NCBI GenBank assembly: GCA_025890175.1 | Contig: JANPYM010000003.1 | Span: 1,895,795-1,959,794 of the forward strand | DNA from: Ciborinia camelliae | Lineage: Eukaryota > Ascomycota > Leotiomycetes > Helotiales > Sclerotiniaceae | DNA: 64,000 nucleotides | Direction of reading: 5' to 3' | Shown: positions 23,946-34,459 of the stretch, piece by piece | How positions within the stretch are numbered: position 1 is the stretch's first letter | Layout of the letters: each line of letters starts with the position of its first letter | Notes under the pieces: model-generated | Database searches by the model: none | Seen by the model: the letters and a program-made list of their open reading frames with translations, nothing else | Told to the model about the DNA's origin: nothing | Translations under genes and position numbers: made by a program

Positions 23946-24554
23946 ATGTCCTCTCCTGTTGATGAGAAGTCGACTTTGGTCGGCACAAACGTCGCTGCCA
24001 TCGATCGACCTACCCCATCCCGCGCACAATCCAACCAATCCGTCCTTAGCACAATTGAAGATGTCGATTCAACCCACTCCTTAAGCCCAACTCAAACCCG
24101 TTATGAGAAGAGTAGCCTCTCCCAAGAAGCCTCTCCATTCTCTCCATTCTACAACCCCAACCCTACACGATATTCCCTCGAAGCTCAGAAATCCTCATCC
24201 AAGCAAAACTTTACCCTGTACGATACAGATGTTGAAGCTGGCCTCACACCACAACAAACAACCAAGAGCGGAGGATTGTTGAAGGCTAAGACGGCCGCGA
24301 CGCAGGAATGTACGGTATGGCCAGGTCAAAAACAAATGAAGAGGAAGAAGAAGGCTATGAAACGCGACAGGATAAGTGCAGGCGTCTGCGGTTGCATGGC
24401 CGGTTTCGACAGAAAGACGAGGATCTGGATTAAGGTCTTGATTGCTTTGGTTGTCGTTGCTCTTGCCGTTGGTGTTGGAGTTGGTATCTCGAGAGCTGTT
24501 GGTGGAGGGGTCTGGAAAAATTCGCAGAGCACGAATAGTGCGATTTCCAACTAA
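23946..24554 (+). CDS. Single-pass membrane protein of unknown function
   Basis: The first in-frame ATG (23946, context CACCATGT) gives 202 residues. About 120 Ser/Thr/Pro-rich residues (with TPSRAQSNQSVLSTIEDVDS) are followed by a Cys-containing basic stretch (KRKKKAMKR, then CGC), one strong membrane helix (about 161-180, IWIKVLIALVVVALAVGVGV) and a short tail rich in Gly, Trp and Asn. Similar small tail-anchored-looking proteins with a G-V-G-I-S-x-A-V-G-G-G-V-W end are common in filamentous fungi, but no function is known to me. The same frame stays open about 99 codons upstream to 23649 without an ATG. That stretch is read as leader, although a non-AUG start cannot be excluded. Confidence 0.72.
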   Translation: MSSPVDEKSTLVGTNVAAIDRPTPSRAQSNQSVLSTIEDVDSTHSLSPTQTRYEKSSLSQEASPFSPFYNPNPTRYSLEAQKSSSKQNFTLYDTDVEAGLTPQQTTKSGGLLKAKTAATQECTVWPGQKQMKRKKKAMKRDRISAGVCGCMAGFDRKTRIWIKVLIALVVVALAVGVGVGISRAVGGGVWKNSQSTNSAISN

Positions 24555-25626
24555 TTGGGAGGAATTGACCTATGGATTGATGTATAAGGTATGTTCCAAC
24601 TGTTAGATTGATGCCACGTTTGATACTAATTGTACCTAGCCGACGTAAATCTCCATGTCGGACTCCAAGGCATTTACCAATGCATCTTCGACCTTCATAC
24701 CTCGCAGCACCAGCCTCTCTTGGTCTTTCAACAATCAATCGATCGCCCAATCTTACATCACATCCCTTGTACATAAAATATCTTCGATGTACCACATGGT
24801 CATCTTTGGGCGTTCGCGGAGTACTTATTCTCGTATTTTCTTATTTCCTTCCTAGCGCAGGGTGAAATAAGCAGCAAGCACCAACGTTTCTTTTTTTCCT
24901 CTCTACGTATCGTTTTCCCCGTTGCGATATACTGCATATGACATAGCGAAATGATGTGCATACGCCATATGTTTAATGGTGGGAACGTTTCCTTTCTCTC
25001 TGTCTAATCATCGGTCATCTCTAGGTTTGGAGGGGGGGCTAAGGCGATGGGAAAAGATCGGCTCAATTCTTGATTTCTCTTGCTGTGCATAGATGATATG
25101 AGAGGATGAGATGTGGTAGTAGTGGTAGTGGGATGGGGGATGAAACTGTTCATACATACATACATACCGTACGTGGATAGTGGATAGTGGATAGTGGATA
25201 GTGGATAGACAGGGATGAAATCTGTATTTGGAGTCTTGGAGCGATATGGATGAATGGATGGATGGATGGATGGGATGAAGGGTCGAATATGGGAAATGCT
25301 AATGATATGACCACCAACTACCAACTACCTGATGAATGATGAATGATGAATCTTCATCTTCCGTGACGGGCAATGCGAAATTGACTTGAGAGAAATATGT
25401 ATCTTGACTTGATATCCTGTCGTTCCACAGTGTGCATGAACTCATTGTTGGTTTAGCTTAGTTGTTGGGTTGAAAAATTGATATGTAGATCAGATATCTA
25501 GATAGGTATCTACCTAGGGACTCTCAATGAACGACACGTACAAATTTGAACGAAATCAAATGATTTTTTTAATCAAGAGGATGGGAATGAGGATAATTAA
25601 ATGTATCAAACTTGGACACCCGCGCG

Positions 25627-25763
25627 AGAGGGAGGGAGGGAGGGAGGGAGGGATGGGTGGATGGGTGGATGGATGGGTAACCTGCTATATAGGTAGGTAG
25701 GTAGGTAGGTAGGTAGGTAGGTAGGTATTTAAAGAATGGATGGATGGATGGATGGATGGATAC
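25627..25763. repeat. Adjacent GAGG, GGAT, TAGG and GGAT microsatellites
   Basis: Four tetranucleotide arrays follow one another: (GAGG)n from 25627, (GGAT/GGGT)n to 25679, about ten perfect TAGG copies at 25690-25728, and (GGAT)n at 25734-25763. All are purine rich on the plus strand. Confidence 0.93.
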
Positions 25764-26170
25764 CTAGGTGTTGGATACTGGATACCTAGGTGCTGAACAG
25801 ATACTGGATACTGAATACTTAACTCGGAGTTAGGAGGGAAGAGGGGGGAGATTGAAGAGGGGGGACGGATATATATCTGTAATCCGGGCCAGCTGGGATT
25901 TTTCCTTTCGGATTTCCGGAGTTAGAGGTGGAGGTGGAGGTGGAGTTGATGGGGTTGGTGGGATTGTGTGGGATTGGTACGGGGGAGAGGAAGAGGGGTT
26001 ATGCATGGTCATTGGTGTGGTGAGGTGAGGTGAGGTGAGAACTTTTCCATGCGGGGTTTGTGCGGGGTTTATGGGGCGGGGTTTATGGAGATTGTAAGTT
26101 AAGTTGTAAGTTAAGTTGTAAGTACTGTAAGTAGGTAGGTAAATATTTACCTATATATCTTATACTGTAG

Positions 26171-26528
26171 TATATGGTATAGTATGGTATGGTATGGTAT
26201 GATATAGTATGGTATGGTATGGTATGGTATGGTATAGTATGGTATGGTATAGTATGGTATGGTATAGTATGGTATGGTATAGTATGGTATGGTATAGTAT
26301 GGTATGGTATAGTATGGTATGGTATAGTATGGTATAGTATAGTATGATATGGTATAGTATGGTATGGTATAGTATGGTATGGTATAGTATGGTATGGTAT
26401 AGTATGGTATGGTATAGTATGGTATGGTATAGTATGGTATGGTATAGTATGGTATGGTATGGTATAGTATGGTATGGTATAGTATGGTATGGTATAGTAT
26501 GGTATGGTATAGTATGGTATGGTATGAT
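26171..26528. repeat. GGTAT/AGTAT higher-order pentanucleotide array
   Basis: About 70 tandem pentamers alternate GGTAT and AGTAT in a mostly regular 15-bp higher-order unit (GGTAT-GGTAT-AGTAT), with rare GATAT variants. All three forward frames stay free of most stops only because the pentamer lacks them. It lies about 280 bp past the BTA1 stop. Confidence 0.97.
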
Positions 26529-26811
26529 GTAAAATCAGTCAGTTCATTGCATTAGTGAGATCGTTTAAGTATATTCGAGGTTGTGTTGAATCTCTTCCCG
26601 TTTAAAGGACTCAATAATAAATTGTTTTGGAGAAGAATAGATGTAATATTGCTTGCTATGAAAGAAATTTTCTCATCTGGCGCAGCCAGAGCTACCAGAC
26701 TAAACTGATCTACTCCTCAATTTCCTCGAGCGGATAATCTTTTTTCGCCTCTGTTATCATCCATACGTTTCATGCAAAGCTCACCTGTGAGATTTTAACA
26801 ATATGTCACAG

Positions 26812-29595
26812 TCAGATCTCCAACTTCTCTAAATCCATAGACCCTTGTCTACCTGAAATACCTACAGGACTTGCACTCGGAGTCAAAGGCTCTAGGTTTT
26901 CGGCTTTGGTTAGCAAGTAGCAAGATGCGTACATATTAACCCTATTCATTTGGTTAGCAAATTGTCAATAATTCCAGGTGCGCAAATACTAACCGATCAA
27001 TACAAGCCCCTCCAATCCTTGCGCTCACCCTCTTGCCCACGAAACCCAATCTCTCAAACGTGGCAATATACCATGGTGTCAACGCCGCACTTCTCAACAA
27101 TACTCTCCCTCCCAACTTCAATGCTCGATTCAACTTCCGAATCTGCATTTCCGCCGCCTCGGCCCCGGGATCAAACCAATCCATACTATCCATAACCACC
27201 GCAATAGTCAGGGTGCCAGGCGTAATTCTCTTGATCACTTCATCGATCTCATCGGTGTGGATTCTCAACCCATCAAACGCATCATGACGAGATAACTTTT
27301 GATGAGACTTTGGACGCAAATAGTCGGGGTGACATTTCTGGGTATAAGAGCCTTGGAGACAAACGAGATAATATGGATTATCCTCGCCAATCAACGAAGT
27401 CTCAATAACCGGATCCAGTGTTTGAATCATATATTCCCACACCGCAGAGCCCTTGCTCTTCTTCAATTCCCTCTCAGAATGCTCCAGCGGCGAAGAATTT
27501 CGCGCCCTCGATTCAGAAGCAATATAATCCGCTTCCAACATATGGAGTTGGTTCTTGGGAACCCCAAGCGCTTTCCAGAGAAACGTCTCTTGGGATACGA
27601 CGAGGTAGGAAAATAGTCGACTCATGATTATGGGACGGATTTTTTTCTGCCAGATTTCCCGTTGCTCGTTGAGGGTTTTGGAGGCGAGGAGCGCTTTGAT
27701 TTCGGAGCTAAACCCGAGGGTTTGGGATAAGAGACGAATGACGCGGATGGCATGGCGGGAACCACCTGTTTCATAGAGACCGCGAGAACTGGTTGTGAAA
27801 ACATGAGTATGAGCTAACCAGTATTGGAAAGCTCTGGAAGACAAGTGAGGCGAGAGACGCGTGAGGAGTAGTTCGCGGAAATGAGCATGTTTTCCCAGAC
27901 CGAACAGTTTCCAAAAGTCGGAATAGGGGAGGGCGGTGAAGGAAGCGACTTTTAGCTCGAGGAGGTGATTTTGGTTGGGGTTGAGATCGATGGCGTGGAT
28001 TCGGCGGGGTGATTTGAGGGCGTAGGAAAGGATGTTGTCGCCTGCGCTTGTTATTGCTAGGATGACATCATCTTGCGTAATGTTGAGAAGACGTTCATCC
28101 ACGCGGGTATCTTCCCAAGTGAAGGCGTAGATGTATTCTTGATTGAATTGAGTGTGTTTCTTGAGTTGATCATCGTAGTAGATTCGCCAGTGATGGTTTT
28201 GGTAGAAGAATGAGGGGAGGGGTAGATTTGCCGAAAGGTTTACGATGGCCGCTTCGAATGCTTTGGATCGAATTTCCGGCGGTGTTGATCTATCCACAGT
28301 GCGGGAAAGTGTTTTTGTATGGTTGATTGCTGATAAGTAAGGAGATTCGGTTACAGCGGCATCGAGACGCTCAACGATTTCATGGGGATAATTTGGGGCT
28401 GTCAATGAAGCTGCTGGTTTCTTCTGACATCCAAGCCACATGTAGTAAGGGATAGAACCTAGAAGGTAATTTCTCGAGTCTGCGCTGAGGACGGTTCCAA
28501 ATCGATATTCGAGGTAATCTCTTCGACCAGCCTCTAAATTGACACGATCGACATCGAACCAGGCTCGCCAGAAAAGTCTTCCCAGCCAATTCACGTGTCG
28601 GTTTATCACGCCGCCAGTATAGTTTCTACAGCTGAGATCCACAATGGATTGGACGTAGAAATCCACAACGCCGATTGTTCCTGAGGGAGCAAGTAAGTTT
28701 GTCAGAGAATCGATGACAGAATAGAAGTCGGGCTATGTATGGTTAGTAATTGGAACATACCAACGCCGACTGAGCATCGAACACTCACAATCATGGATAA
28801 ACTATAAGATAAAGTAACAAGATCTGCACCACCAACAGCGACTGGACCAGAGAAATAATTCGATACAGGCGAGAGCGAGAAATCGACAGCTTCAATTTCT
28901 ATATCTTCATGGTCTTCGAGACGGAAGGTGCGAGCGTCCTGACATACAACCTTGACATTTTTCCAGCCAAGACGCTTGAATCTCTTTCTTGCAACTTCAC
29001 AAAGGCTGGGAGAAAAATCAACAAGATAAACGCTGGAGAAGAACTCTGGAACTGAGACATATTCGGACATTGCCTCGATATTCCATCCTGTTCCACCACC
29101 AATCTATTCGATATCATTAGCAATTTGAAGATTCAAGTGTTGCTTGAACACCGAAAAGTGGTTTTGAGACATTATGCACAATAAGGAGCAACTCACATCA
29201 ACCCAAATACGTTTCGTATCATGAGTACGTTCTTTACTCGCCTTATTTACCAATTGTGCCGCAACTAGCGCAAGCATATCTTCTCTCCCCCTCAACAACC
29301 TCTTCCTCGTCGCATCATAAACCCCCGCCTGTGCTTTGTAGAAACTTTCCAGGGCATCTTGCTGACCGTTTTCGGTACCATCTCCATTATGTGGTTTGAG
29401 AAACGACGCATAGAAGAATCTTAAGAAAGATTTGAACGCGCTTGGGTTTTCGTCATCTTTTTGCTCCGACTTCTTTAATAGAGAAGAAGCATTTGTCTTG
29501 ATGAAAATAACACCAACAAAGAGCAATAAAACCGCTCCTGTGGTAAGAATTTGAGTTTGAGGTTCCCTTAGTATGTTAAGGGTAAGAGAAGCCAT
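26812..29595 (-). CDS. BTA1: Betaine lipid (DGTS) synthase Bta1
   Basis: Four exons (29595-29197, 29103-28789, 28732-26994, 26941-26812) encode 860 residues. The introns are 93, 56 and 52 nt. The last one was placed because it joins GGACIDR to VNMYAS, the conserved end of the family, rather than reading into a hydrophobic dead end. Order of parts: N-terminal membrane helix (about 17-33), a methyltransferase domain with SAM motif DIGGGTGWN (about 133-141) and the VYLVDFSPSLCEVARKR strand, then the DUF3419 domain (about 390-815) with ITSAGDNILSY and HAIDLNPNQNHLLELK. In fungi this fusion transfers the aminocarboxypropyl group of SAM to diacylglycerol and trimethylates it to DGTS, a phosphorus-free membrane lipid made at the ER. 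DGTS often replaces phosphatidylcholine under phosphate limitation (family knowledge). Confidence 0.93.
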
Positions 29596-30567
29596 GATAC
29601 TCTCTCATCGCTTACGCAAAGATCTTTGGAATGTAGCTGATAGTGCTCGTCGACGCGATTAAAGAGTGTCAATGATGGCAAGAAGAAGAAAGGAAGAAAG
29701 ATGAAGAGGGGTAAAAGTAAATAACGCAATCAACCTTTCCGTGACTAACGTCACCAATACCCCCTCATTGCCCAATGAAGCAACAGTGTCCTCCATTACC
29801 CCAATTTGGCTAAGAAGCCATTTAACCTATCGAATCACCACATGTACGAGTGTCAAAAGAAGGTTCCTGCGTAGCATTGTACAAGATTAAGATCCCGCCA
29901 CCGTAGTATTGAGGCCTCCACGTCTCATAGGCTGTATGAGGGCTGCACGTTACATCGCAAGCGGACATATTTCCGATGATTTTTGTTGTCAAATGGATTT
30001 CAGTTTGATCGATGATCATCTAGTTGTTTAATGAGAACTTTAATGAAATAACTTGAATCCCCTATTTCTATCCTTGAAACAGTGATTGGAGATAACTCAT
30101 ATCGAAAAGCATGTGCATAAAAGCTAAGAATTGGAGGGTCGTTGAAGCCTTTGATATTTGAACACGCATTGACCAATCATAGTTTATAAAATACACACGA
30201 GGAAGTTGATTGGCTGTTCATTTTAGGCAATGGAAAATTGACTAGATATTTAGAATCGCTTCCGAAACCTTGCCCGGATTAAGATAATTGTACAGGGAAC
30301 CCCTCACTCGTGTCTGGAAAGGTTGGAGAATTGCCAGAGAGGTTCAGTCACGTGTATCTCTTCAACAGATTCGTCGCAGATGACAATCGTTGGCGGTAGC
30401 CAGCTGCATTAATACGAATTTATTTTTAGACTAGAGGTATAGTTTCACATCTAATGCTGGCCATACAACATACCATTCATAGAGGCATGCAATCTTTGAC
30501 CACCAAAACTCCCGAGATAGATATTCCCAACACTTTTCCGAAACAATGATGACCACAAGTACAAAGT
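29596..30567. other. Intergenic: BTA1 promoter side
   Basis: These 972 bp lie upstream of BTA1 and downstream of NOC2. Several short open frames are present but none shows protein character. CCAAT-type pentamers (e.g. 29769-29773 region) occur. The TTCAGTCACGTG stretch at about 30343-30354 contains a CACGTG E-box, a possible bHLH (including Pho4/Nuc-1-type) site about 750 bp before the BTA1 ATG. Confidence 0.4.
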
Positions 30568-32895
30568 CTATTCTTCATCCTCGAAACCAGCCTCCGAATC
30601 TTCATCCTCATCTGATCCTGCCTCAGAATCCTCTTCACTACCTGGCATATCCTTTTCCTGCTCTCGCTCCAGTTTTCTCTTTCTATCTTCTTCCCTTCTG
30701 CCCTCTTCCAACATCTTTGCCTTCTCCTCTCTCTGTTTTCTCTGTCCGACAACAAATGCTCCTAGTGGGGTCTTTTCCCATTCGAATCCCTTCAAGAAGC
30801 CATCCACGCCAGCTCGGTCATTGGGTGCGAACTCAACCTTGGCTCGCTTTCCCTCAATCCATTTTGAGTTTGCCTCCAATTTTTGAACAAGGAGTACAAA
30901 CATAGAGTTTACTTTGTTGTTCTTGTTTCCAGAGCTCTTGTTCGAAGCTTCTTTAAGCCATCGCTTCAGCATCACAACAACCGGCAATGTGAGTTCTGGT
31001 AGTGCAATGCTAGTAGACCAGAGTACAAAAAACTCGGAAAGTAATTCAGCCACCTGCTCTCCGACACCATCTTGGTAGATTCGTGTACGAAGATATGACT
31101 TTTGAGCTTTGTAATTGGATGTGAAGTCTAAGTATTTTTGTGTGCTGGGCTTTGGAGGCTTCTTCATTTCCGCGGAGTTCAGGACTTCAAGCAATACGGA
31201 TGCTAAAGGAATGTATGTTCCAGTCGCTCGCGAGAGACGAAGTAACGAACGGATTAAATGGAATCGTAGTGGGAAATAAGTAGAAGTTGGAATGAGACGC
31301 ATAGCTCCAAGGGTGACTTGGACAGTTGGGTATATGAGTGGTCGAAGTTGAGATTCTTTTCCTGTTTCAGCCTCCTTCAAAGAATTACAGTGCTCGGCTA
31401 GAACAGTCGACCAGAAATCAAGAGAATGGACGTATTGCCAGTTGTAAACTTGCTTATACGATTCCTTCTGGTTGTTTGTGATACTGCTTCGCAGATGAAT
31501 TGCCAATTGTCGAATGAATGTAAAACCGGTGGTGTACCCAACAGCTTGATCGATTCCCCACAGTTCAGCGGCGGAATTCTTCATAAGATTTATCCCCTGG
31601 ATAGTGTGTATGGTGGTATTCCGGCTCCCTTTGAGTAAGCCTTGATACACTGTCTTCATAACGGCTTCCCGGAGTCCAGCATCACCAATTATTGCCAAAC
31701 GTCGGATGACCAAGAAAGCAGTGATTCGGGTTGCTTCTGTACTCGAGGCATCGGACCAGATATCCACTACGGTCTTGACGACATTTTTGAGAACCTTCTT
31801 GAACGATAAGAGATAAGGAAGAAGTGGAATGACGGAGGAGAGTGTAAGTTTAAGGGTAGAGGCATCGGATAGCGAAGCGAGGAGATGTTGGACAGAGGTA
31901 ATATGGGATCTTAGGAGGGGCGACAGCGTCTTAAACTTTTTCGAATCCGTTGATACTCGGACTTTGCCAGCAGCAGTCTCCTTTACCGGAAGGTGGTGAT
32001 TGAGAACCTCAGGAACTTGCTTCAAAGCAGTAAGCAAGAGCTCGTGATAGACATCAGGATTCGATATCGAGTATTTGTATTCCTTTCCCTCGTCCTCATT
32101 GACGTGAGCAGCTGCTCTGAATGCTAGAACAACCTGTCGCATGGCTCGTAGAGACTTTTGTTCGGTCATTGCTTTGTTCCACTTCTTCACCATCGCTTTT
32201 GTAACTTCAGAGGCATCTTCCTCCTCTGCCTCTTCTTCTTCTTCCTCCTCCTCTACCACCGCCTCCTTCTTCGCCTTCTTCGATTTCTTTTGTTTCTTCT
32301 TTTGGGGTTGCTCATCTTCGTCGCCACTTAATTCGTCAACTTCAGCAAAGTCTGCATCGTCCTCAAAATCCAAAGCTTCGGGGTCGTTCTCCTTGAGGTA
32401 TTTGTAGAATTCCGGGTCTTTCTCAGCTAAAGCATCCATGGCACTCTTGCTCATACCAGTCAATCCTTCCTCATCTTCATCACCGTCTTCACTGTCACTC
32501 ATTACTGGAGCCTCTCCAATCGAATCATCGGATGATTCATCATCTTCCTCCTCCTCCTCAGGCTCAGTTCTCTTTCTCTTTCCTAGTTTCTCTGCTCCCT
32601 TCTTGGCTTTCGATTTTTTCACAAGTTTCTCTGGAATTTCAAAACCACCTTGGAAGAAATCATCAACGCTCATCTTTCCAAATGTGTCCTCTTTCGCAGC
32701 TGGTTTGGCTTTTGAACCTTCCTCCCCGTCTTCTTTTCCTCCCAAGAATTCGGCATCCTTAGCATTTCGCGCCGTTCGCTTTGCTTTCATTTGTTGTCGC
32801 TGCTTATACTTTGCGCCATCTTTGCGCTTCTCTAATGTATCTTTAAGATGATTCTTCTCGAATTTACGAGTGGACTTTTTTGTACTTTTCGCCAT
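30568..32895 (-). CDS. NOC2: Nucleolar complex protein 2 (Noc2)
   Basis: A single exon of 775 residues. The start chosen is MAKSTKKSTRKFEKNHL at 32895 (GCCATGG context); the frame extends 11 codons further only through a TTG. A basic N-terminus with KYKQRQQMKAK is followed by MSVDDFFQGGFEIPE, long Glu/Asp-rich and Lys-rich nucleolar-type stretches (about 90-235), and the helical Noc2 domain (about 330-640) with FKTLSPLLRSHITSVQHLL and MKNSAAELWGIDQ. The C-terminal tail is Glu/Lys rich. Noc2 pairs with Noc1 or Noc3 and escorts pre-60S ribosomal particles from nucleolus to nucleoplasm (family knowledge). The yeast protein is about 710 residues, so the length is normal. Confidence 0.94.
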   Translation of the reverse strand: MAKSTKKSTRKFEKNHLKDTLEKRKDGAKYKQRQQMKAKRTARNAKDAEFLGGKEDGEEGSKAKPAAKEDTFGKMSVDDFFQGGFEIPEKLVKKSKAKKGAEKLGKRKRTEPEEEEEDDESSDDSIGEAPVMSDSEDGDEDEEGLTGMSKSAMDALAEKDPEFYKYLKENDPEALDFEDDADFAEVDELSGDEDEQPQKKKQKKSKKAKKEAVVEEEEEEEEAEEEDASEVTKAMVKKWNKAMTEQKSLRAMRQVVLAFRAAAHVNEDEGKEYKYSISNPDVYHELLLTALKQVPEVLNHHLPVKETAAGKVRVSTDSKKFKTLSPLLRSHITSVQHLLASLSDASTLKLTLSSVIPLLPYLLSFKKVLKNVVKTVVDIWSDASSTEATRITAFLVIRRLAIIGDAGLREAVMKTVYQGLLKGSRNTTIHTIQGINLMKNSAAELWGIDQAVGYTTGFTFIRQLAIHLRSSITNNQKESYKQVYNWQYVHSLDFWSTVLAEHCNSLKEAETGKESQLRPLIYPTVQVTLGAMRLIPTSTYFPLRFHLIRSLLRLSRATGTYIPLASVLLEVLNSAEMKKPPKPSTQKYLDFTSNYKAQKSYLRTRIYQDGVGEQVAELLSEFFVLWSTSIALPELTLPVVVMLKRWLKEASNKSSGNKNNKVNSMFVLLVQKLEANSKWIEGKRAKVEFAPNDRAGVDGFLKGFEWEKTPLGAFVVGQRKQREEKAKMLEEGRREEDRKRKLEREQEKDMPGSEEDSEAGSDEDEDSEAGFEDEE

Positions 32896-33401
32896 GGTGG
32901 AATTGGTGTTTTTGTTGATAAGATGCAAAATAAATTCTAAGATTTTTTTGAGATGGAAATCTTTACAGCGATAAGCTAGTACCGATATAGCATATCAAAG
33001 GCGGTGAAAGTGTAGCTCTATACCCAAACACGCTCTATCTACGGAGTCCGGGTACCTAAGGTAGGTAGGTAATAAGTACTGGGTATTACTTCAATCAATA
33101 GATTACTTCCAGTAGTAAAATAATAAAGGTGCGTCACATCACCTCGCATTCTTTCACTCCTTACACAAATTCACCCAGAAATCTTGTCTAAATTCTAGAT
33201 CCCAAAACTTGGATTAATTCAGTGTTTCTTGATTGCAGAATGTTGCTTATTTATTACTCTCTCCATACAGAAGACGCCGTTGCGACACCTGCAGTACCAT
33301 AAGCTACCCCCCACCAACAACCTATGACAGATCCCAAAGCTCACATCGAAAGCATATCTACCTAGGTATCTAGGTACTATTAATCGTACTCCATAAACAA
33401 C
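32896..33401. promoter_or_regulatory. Divergent promoter NOC2 / VPS28
   Basis: Only 506 bp separate the two start codons, so both promoters must lie here. TAGG runs occur at 33059-33070, and a CCTAGGTATCTAGGTAC stretch lies about 30-40 bp before the VPS28 ATG. No clear TATA box is seen. Confidence 0.6.
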
Positions 33402-34225
33402 ATGTATCCAAACAGACAGGCGGCGTATGCTCCTACACCTCATAGTTATATACCGAATACCGCATTATCCGCAACCATAAATTTGGACGAGGTAAATCTC
33501 TTTATATCCTCGAAAACAGGCCCCGACTCATTTCAACCTTTAGGAAGTGAAGCTCGCGGAGTCTAGAGCGGAGCGCGATCTCCAAGACTCGCTCGCAGAA
33601 GTATTTAGTATTATAATCACTTTAGACCAACTCGAAAGAGCCTATCTTAAGGATGCGATACCCGAATCAGATTATACTGAGACTTGCGATCGATTATTGA
33701 AGCAATACAAAGCTATATTAGCAGATGATACTGTGGCTAGGGAATTTGTGGATTTGGAGACCTTCAAAAATGAATGGGATGTGCGTATTTTTCTGGAATA
33801 TCAGCCGCAACAGCGTGATGACTGACTCGAATTCTTTACAGATAGAGGCTCCTAGAGCCACAGAAAGACTTCGAATAGGATTGCCCAGTACCGTTACTGA
33901 GCCCTCATATAATCCATCTACCCCCAAAATTGGTGGTACCATCGGTACCTTAATTCTCGAAGCGACGCAAGATTTCATAACATTTTTGGATGCCCTTAAA
34001 TTGGGATTGTTGGCAAAGGATCAACTACATCCGCTACTTTCAGATGTCATACAAAGTGTAAATAAGGTTACGGACAGGGACTTTGAGGGTAGGGGGAAGA
34101 TTGTTCAGTGGCTCATCGCTTTGAATCAAATGAAGGCAACGGAGGAGGTCAGTGAGGACAAAGCTAGAGAGCTAGAATTGGACATGAATTCGGCATATCA
34201 AGGATTCAAGGCGACTTTAGCTTGA
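33402..34225 (+). CDS. VPS28: Vps28, ESCRT-I subunit
   Basis: Three exons (33402-33491, 33544-33780, 33842-34225) encode 236 residues. Introns are 52 nt (GTAAAT...TTTAG) and 61 nt (GTGCGT...TTACAG). The N-terminal core domain (about 25-110) carries VKLAESRAERDLQDSLAEVF and LDQLERAYLKDAIPESDYT. The C-terminal four-helix domain (about 140-232) carries QDFITFLDALKLGLLAKDQLHPLLSD, which in yeast contacts the ESCRT-II Vps36 GLUE zinc finger. Yeast Vps28 has 242 residues, so the model is full length. ESCRT-I binds ubiquitinated cargo at endosomes; in fungi it also feeds the Pal/Rim ambient-pH pathway (family knowledge). Its 3' end faces Mdm12 across 234 bp. Confidence 0.95.
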
Positions 34226-34459
34226 GAAGCTTCCTGATATTGGAGTTATTGGCGCATATAGGACTACCGTTAATTCAATTCGTTCTCAAATTTAAGAAAT
34301 TGTTGAAATTGGGTGTAGCCCCTTTTTCAACTACACCCATTTTCAACCTACTTAATTGATTACCATTGGTAGTCGGGTAGCCAGCCCAATGTAATGGGTC
34401 TTAGATTTGTTGATATCCTTAGAAACGAAGAAATTGTTAGATGAATACGATTTCATATA

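Larger units (their letters stand above)
24555..26811. other. Satellite-rich intergenic region
   Basis: No gene is supported in these 2.26 kb between the 3' end of the membrane-protein gene and the 3' end of the minus-strand BTA1. The DNA is built largely of microsatellites: GTGGATA (25173-25208), GGAT/GGAG/TAGG arrays (25627-25763), short GGTGAG and GGGGTTTAT repeats near 26020-26080, and the GGTAT array described separately. Confidence 0.6.

Noticed and set aside
26344..26532. Plus-strand ORF of MVWYS repeats
   Set aside because: It is a translation of the GGTAT/AGTAT array.
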